A stretch of 64,000 bases of DNA, taken from Siphonodentalium dalli (lineage: Eukaryota > Mollusca > Scaphopoda > Gadilida > Siphonodentaliidae). The notes under the pieces were generated by a model that made no database searches, was not told where the DNA came from, and saw nothing but the letters and a program-made list of their open reading frames with translations. Positions 41,881 through 62,849 of the stretch are shown here, piece after piece (the first letter of the stretch is position 1; each line of letters opens with the position of its first letter). A program made the position numbers and the translations under genes. Location of the stretch: assembly GCA_032622095.1 (NCBI GenBank), contig CP136066.1, forward strand, positions 173,165,164 through 173,229,163. Reading direction: 5' to 3'.

Positions 41881-44800
41881 TCAAGATGAGCCTTGTTCTG
41901 TGTCAACTGAATCTTCCACAACTTGAAATCGTTTCACTTTTATTCTGCGGACGTTTGAAGGGTCTGATCCTCTTATATGGAGATATTTCTCATCTGAAAT
42001 TAAAACATGCTCCTTGATAAATGCAAGATTACTGTTAACCCTTTCAGTGCCAAGTCCGATTTTTGTATCAACCCATATTTTCTTGATCATTTTTCAAATT
42101 TATTGATTATAATAATGTGATACATTGATGGAAAGAGCTTTTAGAGCTCTTTCCATCAATGTATCACATTATTATAATCAATAAATTTGAAAAATGATCA
42201 AGGAAATATGGGTTGATACAAAAATCAGACTTGGCACTGAAAGGGTTAAGTGTCTCAAACATTAACATACAGTAATGCTCTAAATAACCGACTCCTTAAC
42301 CACAGCGGAATTATGGGTAATTATTCAGAATTTAGCTGAGAGCTTTCCGATGAATGGCAACAAGTCATATTTCCAACTAAATCCTGAAAAATTACCCATA
42401 ATTCCGCTGTGGTTAAGGAGTCAATTATTTAGAGCATTACTGTACTTCATAGTAGTTCTGTTACGATAAGTAGATACTTTTTGGTGTTTACCAAAATAAC
42501 ATGAGATGACAGTGATATAATGCATCAATATAGGTCTATAATTATGTACTCATTCTAATATCCTCATTAGAAATTTCTTCAAATGTTCTGGCCATGTCAA
42601 AAGGTATGGGATAGCATCACTAAATTTTACCCTCTGGCCTCTGGGGACATTATTCTGCAAATGACAGACACACTATTTGCAAACTTGCAGGGAATTGTTA
42701 TGAATTTTTGGTGTTTACCAAAATAACATGAGTTATGTTAAAGAAATGAGGGAGGACCTTGGGTGATATTCACTCAAAAAGGAAGGGCGGTATATAATAG
42801 CGGTCATTTTTATAAAGAAGCTGTACCCGAGTGGTTATATGCATGATCTATCAGCATGTAGCCTATTTGCACTGCCATTTTTTCTCTTGTGGTAAGATGT
42901 TTGCTTGAGTTCGTAAATTTGATTCCCGAGTAAGGCAGCATATGCACTTCCTTCAGTCATTGACATTGGCTCCAAAAACTGTGATTAAATCAGTAAATCT
43001 GGTTGTGGCAATATCATACCGCTTCTTTTCCCGGTCCAATTGATTTTGGGCTAAAGTTTCTTAGAATGTACCGCTATCATTTGCCATAATTTCTATTATT
43101 GTTGCAGAAATTTTCCTCCATGTGGTGTGTATGTTTAGACCTGACCATTATTCATAAATGTGATCTTAATGAAACAGGCATAATTAAGGGTAATGTCTTA
43201 CTTTTGTAGATTTTGCAGAGTTATTATCTTTGGCTTCTGGGGGAGGGGGTGGTGTAAAAAATATTTTATTCGAGTAGAGGAACCCACCCATCAAAGCTCA
43301 GAGTGATCTGATATAATTTTTTTTTAAATTTGTTATTTCCTCGAGATGTGTAATTTTTGGCGGCCTGACAAATATTCTTCAAGCCCACGGTCTCGGACCA
43401 AATTGAGGATGAAGATGGATAACTATAAAATCAAGTCTTTGGGTGTTATATATTTGACAATCTGGCCAGAATTCGTTGAACATCATGTTGATAAATAACA
43501 CGTTTTGGGCAATTTTATACTATAGTTGATGGTTAGCATTAGTTTCTGGCAATTAATTGATTCTGTTAATTGAAGCGGCTGTTCATAAGTTTTAGTTACA
43601 CAAAAATAAATTATTCGGACCTTTGAGACCGGCTATTTGTAATATTTTCATATCAGTCGCTGCAAAGTTTAAAATCAATGCATTTGTGATTTTATAAGAT
43701 TGCTGGTGTTTTTCGTTGAGCTCGACAAATGATTGGCATTTCATGGGGATGGCTATTCAAATATTCCACACCATTTGTCTGCCTTAACCTGCTATTTTCA
43801 ATGTTTTTCATCAAACAAATCTCACCAGATCTGGCAAATGTGAGAATAGAGCTACAATAGCTGTATTCAGTTAACCTAGCTTGAATTCAGCTATATATGA
43901 GGCCCCCTATACTCTCAAACGGGCTGTTTTTCAATAATTAACTGGAAATGCTAATTTGCACATCAAAAACTAGGTTATGCCATTCTCCAATCACTTTCAA
44001 ACAAATCAAAACCGTCACTTGTTTTGTAACAAAGTGTTGCGTTTTGTCGACATGGTGATGTCGATTATTTGTTAAATCTCACTACGGAGATCGATGTTGG
44101 TCATAACTGTTTAATAACTCTCTTATGCATTGCCAAATACCTTGAAAACTATATTTACAATATTCAATGCCGAAGATGCAATATATCTTTATCAATTCCG
44201 GAAATAGTAATCTGGTGCTGCTCAAACGCAATTTGATTGGTGCTCTAAAATTATTAAATAGTTGAAAATGGGGACATCTCGACAAGTCCAAGATTATAAC
44301 CGAGCGAGCACAAATCACCACTTTAAATTAGCTTACCGCACACAATATAAAATACCGAAATACTGTTACGAATAGTTATCGGTATCGCTGAGATCACAAC
44401 CCTTTCCATATTAGCAGCGGGAAGAAATACAAGCGATTTAGTCCACATTTTCACAGAAAATAGTCCCCAGGATATTTACGTTCACCTGCCGTCATAGTAA
44501 GCTTTCACACAAAATCTAAATCGCTGTCATTAAATTGCAAATTGCAACACTTTGTGACAAAACAAGTGACATTTTTGATTTAGTTGAAAGTGACTGGATA
44601 ATATGGTGACCTAAATTTGATGCGCAAATTAGCACACCTAAATTTGATGCGCAAATTACCACTTTTAGTTTATTATAAAAAAACAGCTGGTTCAAGAGTG
44701 GAATATATAGCTGAATTCAGCTACTACAGCTAGGTTATCTGAATACAGCTATTGCAGCTGTATTCTCACATTTGCCAGACCTGATCACTCACTCATTGAC

Positions 44801-44985
44801 TAGTGACTAAGTGACTTACTGGATGTCATTGTATCCCAGTTTTCCACATTCTTTTTGTTCGGTTTGTCTATGAAATATTTGTATGCCACATACGCGGCTA
44901 TATTAACACAGAAAAACGGGTACATGAATCTGAGACCCGCTCTATAAATAGTCGACTTTTCATCAGCGAAACGATAGCGTTTCAT
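41881..44985 (-). CDS. Small single-pass membrane protein, 92 aa, 2 exons, unknown family
   Basis: Exon 1 is 44985-44820: ATG, then MKRYRFADEKSTIYRAGL, a hydrophobic stretch FMYPFFCVNIAAYVAYKYF (residues ~20-38), then a basic Lys/Asn-rich segment. It ends at A|GTAAGT (phase 1). Exon 2 is 41993-41881, joined through a TTTTAATTTCAG acceptor; the phase restores an open frame ending VVEDSVDTEQGSS-stop. The protein has a basic N-terminus, one membrane segment near the N-terminus and a charged, probably soluble tail. That layout is common among small mitochondrial inner-membrane proteins, but I could not place it in a named family, and a mitochondrial location is only a possibility. The intron carries a 0.95-kb inverted-repeat element ending ~40 bp from the donor. 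A further acceptor-like site exists 34-36 bases before the chosen one; an in-frame TAA right after it makes it unsuitable. Confidence 0.6.
42035..42249. mobile_element. PB3 foldback element, full 215 bp
   Basis: TTAA edges; nearly identical to the 12705 copy. It lies just upstream of exon 2 of the small membrane gene, in its intron. Confidence 0.9.
42268..42444. mobile_element. Family A foldback, internally deleted
   Basis: The left arm stops at GAATTTAGCTGAGAGC; the right arm is complete. TA edges. Confidence 0.8.
42604..42687. repeat. Family B fragment, right end
   Basis: GGATAGCATCACTAAATTT to CACTATTTGCAAACTTG, with a small duplication (CCTCTGG twice). Confidence 0.65.
43190..43445. repeat. 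TT-R fragment
   Basis: Shares AATATTTTATTCGAGTAGAG, AAAGCTCAGAGTGATCTGAT and TCCTCGAGATG with the left half of the 14276 element. Confidence 0.55.
43831..44778. mobile_element. Inverted-repeat element, 0.95 kb, in intron 1 of the small membrane gene
   Basis: The ends CTGGCAAATGTGAGAATA and its complement are followed by ~90 bp of looser pairing (TAGCTGTATTCAG / CTGAATACAGCTA). Flanks ACCAGAT and ACCTGAT may be an imperfect target duplication. A second copy of AAATTTGATGCGCAAATTA is repeated in tandem near 44620. Confidence 0.65.
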
Positions 44986-45269
44986 CTTGTGTTAATAGAA
45001 TAGCTTTCCTAATTTCGATGCATCCTGTTGAAATCGAAACTGTAAAATTTCGTACTTGGGTTATTCATACCACTTTTAAGTTAAATAATTAACTTAATTT
45101 TGAAGTAGAGAGTATTATTACTTGCAGTTACAGTACCTGGGGGAACAAATCCCTTGAGAGTCTTATTCAACAGATAGTGAACAACGGATTTCAACAACAA
45201 CAACAATAAATAATTCACGAAAGTGACTTCCATTCCTTATTAGGTACTTATTCAAAATTTGTTATATTA

Positions 45270-45730
45270 AGTCAAACAAAGGGTGCTGTAGGGTGGCATC
45301 CAAGGTAGCCTACTCTTTCCACACATCCCAATCACCCCACCCCCAACCCAAAATGGCCAAGAGTCAAATACGGCAGCCATGCCATTTCTGGGCCCCTTGA
45401 CCAATTTATGTCAAATAAAGGGTGTTGTAGGGTGGTCCCCAAGCCAATCTAAATATTCACCCCACACCGATCCAAAATGGCCACCGTTCAGAAGTGTTCA
45501 AATAGGTCACCCATGCTATTTCTCGACCGCTTCACCGATTTAGGTCAAACAAAGGGTGTTGTAGGGTGGCCCCCAATTAAGCCAATCTAAGTATTCACCC
45601 CACCCGATCCAAAATAGCGACCGTCCAGAAGGGTTCAAATAGGGCACCCATGCCATTTCTCGGCCCCTTGACAATGGTGTTGTAGGGTGGCCCCAAGGTA
45701 CTCCTTCCACACACCCACGCCATCCAAAAT
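45270..45730. repeat. Tandem array of ~125-140-bp units (four copies)
   Basis: AAAGGGTGTTGTAGGGTGG recurs at ~45278, 45418, 45551 and (shortened) 45675, with CACCCATGCCATTTCT between. The array runs into a PB1 fragment. Confidence 0.8.
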
Positions 45731-45907
45731 GGGAGCCTTGCATATATAAGAGAATGCACTGGCCTAACAATATTTACATTGACCTTGTAAGTCAGTGCAT
45801 TCTGTTATATATGCGAGGCTTCCTATTTCCGATTTGTATATATAAGAAAACACTGGCACAGGATCTTTAATGCAGCACCAGCGCAGCTCCAATCATGAAA
45901 GGGTTAA
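45730..45907. mobile_element. PB1 element, left part missing
   Basis: Starts inside the first hairpin at GGGAGCCTTGCATATATAAG. The right end CAATCATGAAAGGG and TTAA (45904-45907) are intact. Confidence 0.75.
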
Positions 45908-46132
45908 TTGCGCTACAGTACAATGCCTCCCATACACACCAAAAATGCTGGGACAATGACTTCTTCAGCCATATTATATAATGAATATAATATAATCTTA
46001 TCCTATCTCAGTCAATAGTGTCAGGAATGTGGTTAGTGTCTCTGTTGAGGAGGGGTGTCTACTTTAATATAAGTTCTAACTGCACACCCTCCTTGAAGAC
46101 AAAAATGCCCAACTTTGGTGAAGGGGATGAGA

Positions 46133-46771
46133 AATTGCATCACGGTGTGTGGACGGAAGTGAACGCTGATTTGCGGTAAACAGCCATAAACAAAAGTCGC
46201 TCACCTGACTGACTACGGTAAATTTTCGTCTTTTCCTCCAATTGTGTAAAAATCCCAGCCCGGGTGCCAATCTGCCTCGATGAGGGGTATGGTCCGCTAC
46301 ATTTTCGAACTAATTTCGTTTCAGTGTCGTGTTAGTTCTTCATAAATCAAGGTTAAACCTCCTATTTCCGTGCTAAAAACACGTCACATTTGCAATCAAA
46401 AGCACATTTTTCAAACTATACGATGTCGTATTTAATAACAAAGACATGTTTCGGATGCCTTAATGTTCCATTGACAGCCACGCTTAGCGGTTGGCCCCTG
46501 TTTCCTGTGTTTTCTTGATACACGAGACCGATTTCAAAGCATGGTGCTCCAACAGAATTGAACGTCCAGTAAAATCTGGCAAACAAGCATTGAACGCCCG
46601 GTATTTTTTATTCTTATTTGAGGCAGATTGGCACCCGGGCTGAGAAAATTTGAGGAAAAGACGAAAATATACTTACAGTAGTCAGTCTGAGGTGAGCGAC
46701 TTTTGTTTATGGCTGTTTACCGCAAATCAGCATTCACATCCGTCCACACAGTGGGCATATGTGCGCAATTT
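46133..46771. repeat. Large inverted repeat, arms ~150 bp
   Basis: The left arm 46133-46287 and right arm 46619-46771 pair through GATTTGCGGTAAACAGCC, GTCGCTCACCTGA and GGGTGCCAATCTGCCTC. The ~330-bp spacer has no ORF of interest. Confidence 0.75.
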
Positions 46772-47102
46772 CAGCACTTCTGGATGGTGGAAATTTCTTT
46801 AAAAAGTGACATTTGCAGTAAATAGTTTTGTGTTGCCAGTCTCTAGATACACTGAAATTTGCCAACCAAATTGAAAAAAGTACAAAAGAGAGCTCTGTGA
46901 TGAATAATGAGTGATTTCTCTTGCTTTTCCAGTGTTTCCACCAAGGCACAAAACTTGAACATCGAATCACTTGACCATAGAAGGAATATTGCAAAATGAT
47001 TTATGTTTCATAAAATAATTCATGACAAGGTAGCCACAAATATTCCTTTAATATTATCTGAAAAAGCCACTCAGAAAAACAATAGAGTTTTATCATTCTG
47101 TC

Positions 47103-47350
47103 CAAGCCTTGAAATAGTGTGTATCATTTGCAGAATGAGGTCCCCAGAGGGTGAATTTAGTGATGCTACCCCGCATAGCGGGCTAGAATCACCAAATTCA
47201 CCCTCTGGGACCTCATTCTTACACCTCAGCAGAATGAGGTTCCCAGAGGGTGAATTTGGTGATGCTAGCCTGCTATGCGGGGTGGCGTCACTAAATTCAC
47301 CCTCTGGGAACCTCATTCTGCAAATGACAGACACACTATTTCAAGGCTTG
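47103..47350. repeat. Family B element, compact form without spacer
   Basis: Both hairpins are complete and separated only by TTACACCTCAGC. It has the same layout as the 17652 copy, so the two define a compact subfamily. Confidence 0.8.
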
Positions 47351-47475
47351 ATTCTGTCGCAATAAAACTACTTGAATATCCAACTCAACGGACTGAACAG
47401 AGTCAATTTTATCTCCTAAAAATCAACACAACATGAGTTGTGAGGAGAGGACTTTAAAAAGGCCTTTTTCCTATT

Positions 47476-48490
47476 CAGGGTTCCTGCAAGCAAGGACTGA
47501 TCAAATTTAAGGCTATTCAAGGCCGTTTCGCGACATTTTTCAGCTATTTTCAAGGCCCTTTGATACCCAAATTCAAAGATTTTCAAGGCCTTAAAATAAA
47601 TTAATCAGTATTCTATCACACATTGCCATGTTAGTAATTATTAACATTACTCAGGTTGGGTACTATAATACCTGGTACTTTTCCCAGATTATTATACTCA
47701 CACAATTCAATGCAGATAAGCTAGGAATATTTTTTTTTAACATCAACATCAACATTTGTAACAGGATTCAATATAAGATAGGAAATTTCCTACTCCGCTG
47801 CCAAAATTATGGTCAGTCATCACATGAAATATGAATGAGGGGAACACTAATTGGGGCCACAGCTGTGGTCGAATCATTTTTAGGTCCGACTACGAATGGA
47901 AATGGTAGCGTCTTTTTTTTGTCCTTCAAAACTTTAAGATGTTTGTCAGATTTCACATGGGAATCCAACGCGGCTTTTCCCATGTTCGCCACGCTAAATG
48001 TTTTCAGGCAAAGTTTGCATTTTGCAGAATACCTGTCGCCCAGAACGATCATTAACCAGTCTTTGTAACTTTCGGAAGTTAACCAACAATCTTGGAATGT
48101 GCATTTCCCCATTTTTTATTGGTAATTATCGAAAACAATCATCGAAAAACAGTACACACACGACAACATTTTAGCAGACAGTCACATGCGATAATACGTC
48201 GCGCTTTGCGATTGGCCAACGTCACTGCAACTATCCAATGAGAATGCTCGATACATCGCTGCTCTATTATAATATAACTGCGCTATTTATATCTCGCTCC
48301 AATGCAGTCATTTACCGTAAACCCGGAAATGTAAGAGGTGATTCATTACGGATCATCGGCGTGTTGTTGTATCGCGAATATTCAATGCTTTTCAAGGCCC
48401 ATTGCCCATATTCCAGGATTTCAAGGCCATGAACCACACCTTGTCAAATTCAAGGCCGTTCCTTGAATCCAAGGCCCCGCGGGAACCCTG
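47476..48490. mobile_element. DNA transposon, 1015 bp, 5-bp target duplication, zinc-finger ORF
   Basis: The ends CAGGGTTCCTGC and (complement of the right end) CAGGGTTCCCGC are directly flanked by CTATT on both sides (47471-47475, 48491-48495). Subterminal AAGGCC(T/G)TT motifs (TTCAAGGCC) recur at both ends. It encodes the short BED-like ORF on the minus strand. Confidence 0.75.
47813..48112 (-). CDS. Transposon ORF, 99 aa, BED-like zinc-finger domain only
   Basis: An open frame starting MGKCTFQDCWL lies inside the 47476-48490 element. A KDWL motif is followed by C32 and C35 (CKLC) and H52 and H58 (SHVKSDKH), a C2-H2 arrangement with a KAALDSHVKSDKH segment that resembles the N-terminal BED-type finger of some animal hAT-like or transposon-derived proteins. 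No catalytic (DDE) domain follows, so it could bind DNA but not transpose. It may be a remnant of a longer transposase or a short regulatory ORF of the element. Domain assignment is by eye. Confidence 0.5.
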   Translation of the reverse strand: MGKCTFQDCWLTSESYKDWLMIVLGDRYSAKCKLCLKTFSVANMGKAALDSHVKSDKHLKVLKDKKKTLPFPFVVGPKNDSTTAVAPISVPLIHISCDD

Positions 48491-48499
48491 CTATTGTCC

Positions 48500-49050
48500 A
48501 ATCTTCTTTCTCATCTCTCTGTGTCTGTATGTGTATTGTGTATGTTATACGTTTGATTTTTTGAAAATAAATATTTTTTACACCAACAGGAGTCCATTAC
48601 AAACTGCTTATACCATCACCAATCTAACAGCTGCAAAACAAATGGCCATTTGAAACAATTGCAACGCCAATCGTGGCATACGCCCCCCGGATGCTCAGTT
48701 TTGAGAGTGGGTACTATAATTATCTGTGGGAACAGGTGTGAATGGAAATGTTTTTTATTTTCTAAATCCAAGAAAGTCCAGCACACTGAGGAAATCAATG
48801 GATAAAACCCATTGTATCCTTTCCCCCACATTGACCTATCACTATTCCTAAGATATTCCAGTCCAACTATTTGTACTTGAGTAACAATGCTTAATGTGAA
48901 GCAAAGATGGAGAATCTTGAGATTTCCAACAAGGGAAATAACTCAGACCAAAGGATATGGACAAAACCTGTTGGTATACTTCCATCAATCCTGGTCTATT
49001 AACAATCCAAATAACATTCAAGTCTGACCATTGCTACTGGAGTGAAAATT
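48500..49050. other. No recognised feature
   Basis: No repeat shared within the window and no exon that I can support. Confidence 0.4.
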
Positions 49051-49051
49051 A

Positions 49052-49213
49052 AATAAGGATTAACTGTCATGTGGACTGTTTTTATGGCGATGTAACCGTG
49101 AGGTAAGTGGACATAACTTGTGTAAAACCCGAAGGGTTTTACATACAAGTTATGACCACTTACCTCACGGTTACATCTCCATAAAAATAGTCCACATGAC
49201 AGTTAATCCTTAT
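49052..49213. repeat. Long near-perfect hairpin
   Basis: Arms of ~78 bp from AATAAGGATTAACTGTCATG to its complement, turning at AAAACCCGAAGGGTTTT. Very few mismatches, so recent or conserved. Confidence 0.85.
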
Positions 49214-49780
49214 TATGCCCCCGATCTCCGATGGAGATTTGGGGGTATATAGTGGAGCCCTCCGTCCGTCCTTCCGTCCGTCCTTCCGAACGTTTCAACT
49301 CATAACTTTGGTTTCGCTAACTCAATTCAGTTGATCTATGGTATGCTAATAGACCAGCCGGGGGGACAAGATTTCCCCATAACTGCGGTTTCATCCGCCC
49401 ATTTTTTCCAGAGTTACGCCCCTTTTTGGACTTAGAAAATTGTCCGTACGAACGTTTCAACTCATAACTTTGGTTTCGCTAATTCAATTCAGTTGATATG
49501 TGGTATGCCAATAGACCAGCCGGGGGGACAAGATTTCCCCATAGCCGTGGTTTCGTCCGCCCATTTTTTCCAGAGTTACGCCCCTTTTTGGACTTAGAAA
49601 ATTCAGGTTTTCTGCTACTTTTTTTGGTTTCCAGATGATAACTTGATTTTGGATTGTTTACTCATGAATAACATAACTTTACAAAGTGCCATTTAATAAG
49701 CATTTGCACAAAAATAAGAAAAATCCTCTCTGATTGTACAGTCGGGGGCGTTACCTCCGCCCAGCGGTGCACTTGTATTT
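49214..49780. repeat. Element with two ~170-bp units
   Basis: Starts with a short hairpin (CCCCCGATCTCCGATGGAGA) and (CCGT)n. CGAACGTTTCAACTCATAAC then occurs twice (~49288, ~49448), each with GACCAGCCGGGGGGACAAG. The right end is GTCGGGGGCGTTACC. It resembles the 171-bp array in sequence style (CATAACT, CGCCCCTTTTTGG) but is a different family. Confidence 0.7.
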
Positions 49781-50569
49781 ATATACATTTAGCGAAAAAG
49801 CCACTTTTGTAAATGTATTTAATCGAAAAGTGTATCGTGACAAAAACAGCCCAAAATACCCAATAGCACCCTTGGCAAAAGTTAATAGGAACAATTTCTC
49901 TTCATATTGAAACCCGATGATGTATTAAGTCAATGCTGCGCGAGTCCAATTGCGCCCAAACGTTCGTCTTTCCAAACCCCAATGACGTATCGATGGTGTT
50001 ATGAGCTTGGTGTTATGAGCCGTTGCGCATTCACCGAGAAATAACTGCAACTAGCCACTTGGGCGCCGACCAATCAGAATGCTGGATTTAGTGATAACAA
50101 CACTTAGTATGTAAATATATATAATTCTAATTCCCTCAAGGGCCATAATTCTGATAATAATGAAAGGATGAACCCCATAGTAAGTGGATTTCCTTTCCCC
50201 ATAAACTGGGCTATCAACATACCAAAGCACAACCAAATCCAATGTGCGATGCCCGAGTTACAAGCAGAAATGTTTGTAGAGAGACAAAATTCACAAATAT
50301 CAGTCAAACAAGGGCCGTAACTCTGGTAAAAATTAATGGACGAAGCCCGTAGTATATAGGTATCCTTTCTCCCATGCCCAAGGACAACCAAATCCGATAA
50401 TTAACCCAAGTTAAAATGTGATATGTTCATGCAGACGGACAGATGAGCCCTCGATTACATACGCCGAACCACCTCACAAACGGAATGACAGAATACCAGC
50501 AACAATACAGTGCCTGCTTACAGTATAGATATACATTGTGAAATAGCAAGTGTGTAAAATACACAACCT

Positions 50570-50830
50570 TTAACCCTTTCTATACTAAATACTCATTGAC
50601 AAGTAGTTATCCCTCAGGAAATATTCAGATAATAAGTTCAACAAACAATTGTTGAACTTATTATCTGAACATTTCCCACCAATGAATATAAATCATTCTG
50701 CTCTTGTATTATCTGTGTTTCTGTATGTTGTCTGCTTGTATTACCTGAACACCCCTCCAAATGAATAACAGCCTGTTCCAATATATACTTATAACTGAAT
50801 GGGAGAATCCATTTAGTATAGAAAGGGTTA
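50570..50830. mobile_element. PB4 element, 260 bp
   Basis: Left TTAACCCTTTCTATACTAA, right ATTTAGTATAGAAAGGGTTA; the right edge reads TTAT. It lies directly after the PSMA3 polyadenylation signal. Confidence 0.8.
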
Positions 50831-50908
50831 TACATCTCGGAGCACATGTTGCTATGGAATTTGCTTCTCTTCATCAAATATGAATAGACAGTTAGGTGAG
50901 TCATAACA

Positions 50909-50914
50909 TTTATT
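50909..50914 (-). promoter_or_regulatory. AATAAA polyadenylation signal of PSMA3
   Basis: The plus strand reads TTTATT, so the minus strand has AATAAA 74 nt after the PSMA3 stop codon. It implies a short 3' UTR ending before the PB4 element at 50570-50830. Confidence 0.6.
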
Positions 50915-50987
50915 TTAATAATGAAACATGACAATCTCCTGCGAGATGAGTAGGTGATGGATGATGAGAATGCACTGAGATAATAAG

Positions 50988-60978
<9,991 letters not shown>

Positions 60979-61034
60979 CTGAAAAACAAACAATCAGAGA
61001 TCTATCAGCAGAGTGATAAGTTAACACTTTGAAA

Positions 61035-61476
61035 CAGGCCTGGAAATCTGAGGAGGGCTATTTGATAACCCTCCTACAGTCCTCGCAAAATTGACTCCAG
61101 GAGGGTTATTTTCAGCCCCCCGAAAGCTGGTAAAATCTCGCCAACATTAAATTCACTTTGTGAAACTAACCTGTTAGGACATATAACAAAAACTTTCTGC
61201 TAATCTCTGACATCTTCTGGTATGTTCTCAGCAACAAAGAACCAGACAGTGTTCAATGCCACTAGAAATATTCACTGCACAGATAACATGAATTCAAGAG
61301 AAGAGGGAAGTCTAGGTGGGCTATTGGCCCTTCTACGGCAACCCAAGAGGGCTATTTTCAGCCCTCCTGCAATTATCAAACTGCCAGGCCTGAGTATTAA
61401 CTCAGGTAAAATATCAAAACTGTAAAAGTTGAGGAGGGCTATAGCCCTCCTGGATTTTCTAGACTACCAGCCCTGA
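61035..61476. repeat. GGAGGGCTAT foldback repeat
   Basis: The outer arms CAGGCCTGGAAATCTGAGGA and TCTAGACTACCAGCCCTG pair loosely. GAGGGCTAT occurs four times and CCCTCCT three times. Confidence 0.65.
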
Positions 61477-61605
61477 CTTTGTGTCCTGATAGGATTCTCA
61501 TAGTCTATTGTAAATGGATACATTGGAAGGGCTATTCTTAATTGCTAGCATGTCAGCTTTTTTTATGGGAATAAATCATAAAAAAGCTAAATAAATATAA
61601 GAAAT

Positions 61606-61748
61606 GAATGTAGCGGGTGTGTGTGTTATTGGAGGATACGGCTCTCTGGTCGTTTGGACACATTTAGTGAACCACTTCTCGGTTCACACAATATGCCACA
61701 ACAACCACATTACCGTATCCCCTAGTAACACACACACCCACTACATTC
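61606..61748. repeat. Short foldback with GTGTGTGT arms
   Basis: AATGTAGCGGGTGTGTGTG pairs with CACACACACCCACTACATT, and GGATACGG with CCGTATCC. Confidence 0.7.
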
Positions 61749-62659
61749 ATTTCGAAAACAAATCGAGGTTACTCCGAATTACGTGGCATATTCTATACGT
61801 AATTAATACGAAAGTTAAGATTATAATTCCCAACCGATTTTTACCAGCTGGTTTACATCGATGGAAACTTGTACTATCAAACATGGTACTGTCAGATTGA
61901 CAACTACTCACATGCTTGTGTTTAGTGTTAAAACGATCAGTCGGCGTCGACTAGAATTTTGACGATAATCGATTAGCAATCTCCTAATTCCTATATTTCC
62001 CAGAAAGATATAGATTTAGTTTCATTGGTAACAATCATTGCTGTATGCAATGTACATCCATATTTATCGTCACCCATATATAAAGCACAGATGATCACAG
62101 TGGACCCCAAATTTGACCACCGGGTCGCAGTTACGATACTATCAAACCATGTGGACGATCTAGATTTTAAGTCGTTACGCAAGGACAGCTACCTGTTATC
62201 TACCGGAACACTTTGGATGTCTCATGGGAACATCCTACCTATCATTGTTCAGCTATGGCGCATCGACTAGAAGTTATAATGTACACATGTTCGCATATTC
62301 AAAGTGCGGCAGCTTTGATTTACGACATTGCAACAGAAATGTTAATATTCTTTTGACGAAGCGGTGACAGATACATGATCAGACCAATTCCAGCATGACC
62401 AAGTATTCACTCCCTCAGACTGGGCACTGGTATATGTTTATAGTGTGATGGATTATACTAATATATTTGTTAGATTTGTAATCAAGTCATTGACTCATTG
62501 TCATATAACCCACAAAGCCCAAAAGTGAACCAACATTTACAAGGCATAGCGGAATAGCTCACTGAACATTACGTAAATGTTACACATGTATCACATAATC
62601 CCGCTTACACATGCGCAGGTGTGATATCACAGGGTGCAAAATAGACTGCGCATGAGCCG

Positions 62660-62846
62660 GAAGTTAGGAAGCTCGCAGCATCCAGCTATTTCGAACGTTA
62701 CTTCAACGCTGAGAGTTGACCCCAATATTATACGAGATAATTGATGTTAGTTGAAGTTAGGAAGCTCGCAGCATCCAGCTATTTCGAACATTACTTCAAT
62801 GCTGAGAGTTCACCCCCAATATTATATTAGATAATTGATGTCCATG
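62660..62846. repeat. 93-bp tandem duplication
   Basis: GAAGTTAGGAAGCTCGCAGC starts both units (62660, 62753). About six differences lie between them, two of which are C-to-T changes at CG sites. Confidence 0.85.
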
Positions 62847-62849
62847 ATA

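Noticed and set aside
41993-42030. Upstream acceptor (TTAACAG) for exon 2 of the small membrane gene
   Set aside because: It lies in the PB3 element edge and is followed immediately by TAA in the frame required by exon 1.
4470-47365. Recurring open frames reading RMRSPEGEF...SPSGDL in many places and on both strands
   Set aside because: They are the family B hairpin translated; the frame is open on both strands because the sequence is palindromic, and copies carry shifts and deletions. Not genes.
62025-62270. 81-codon plus-strand open frame reading like a soluble protein
   Set aside because: No splice sites, no recognised motif, and an overlapping open frame on the other strand; probably chance.
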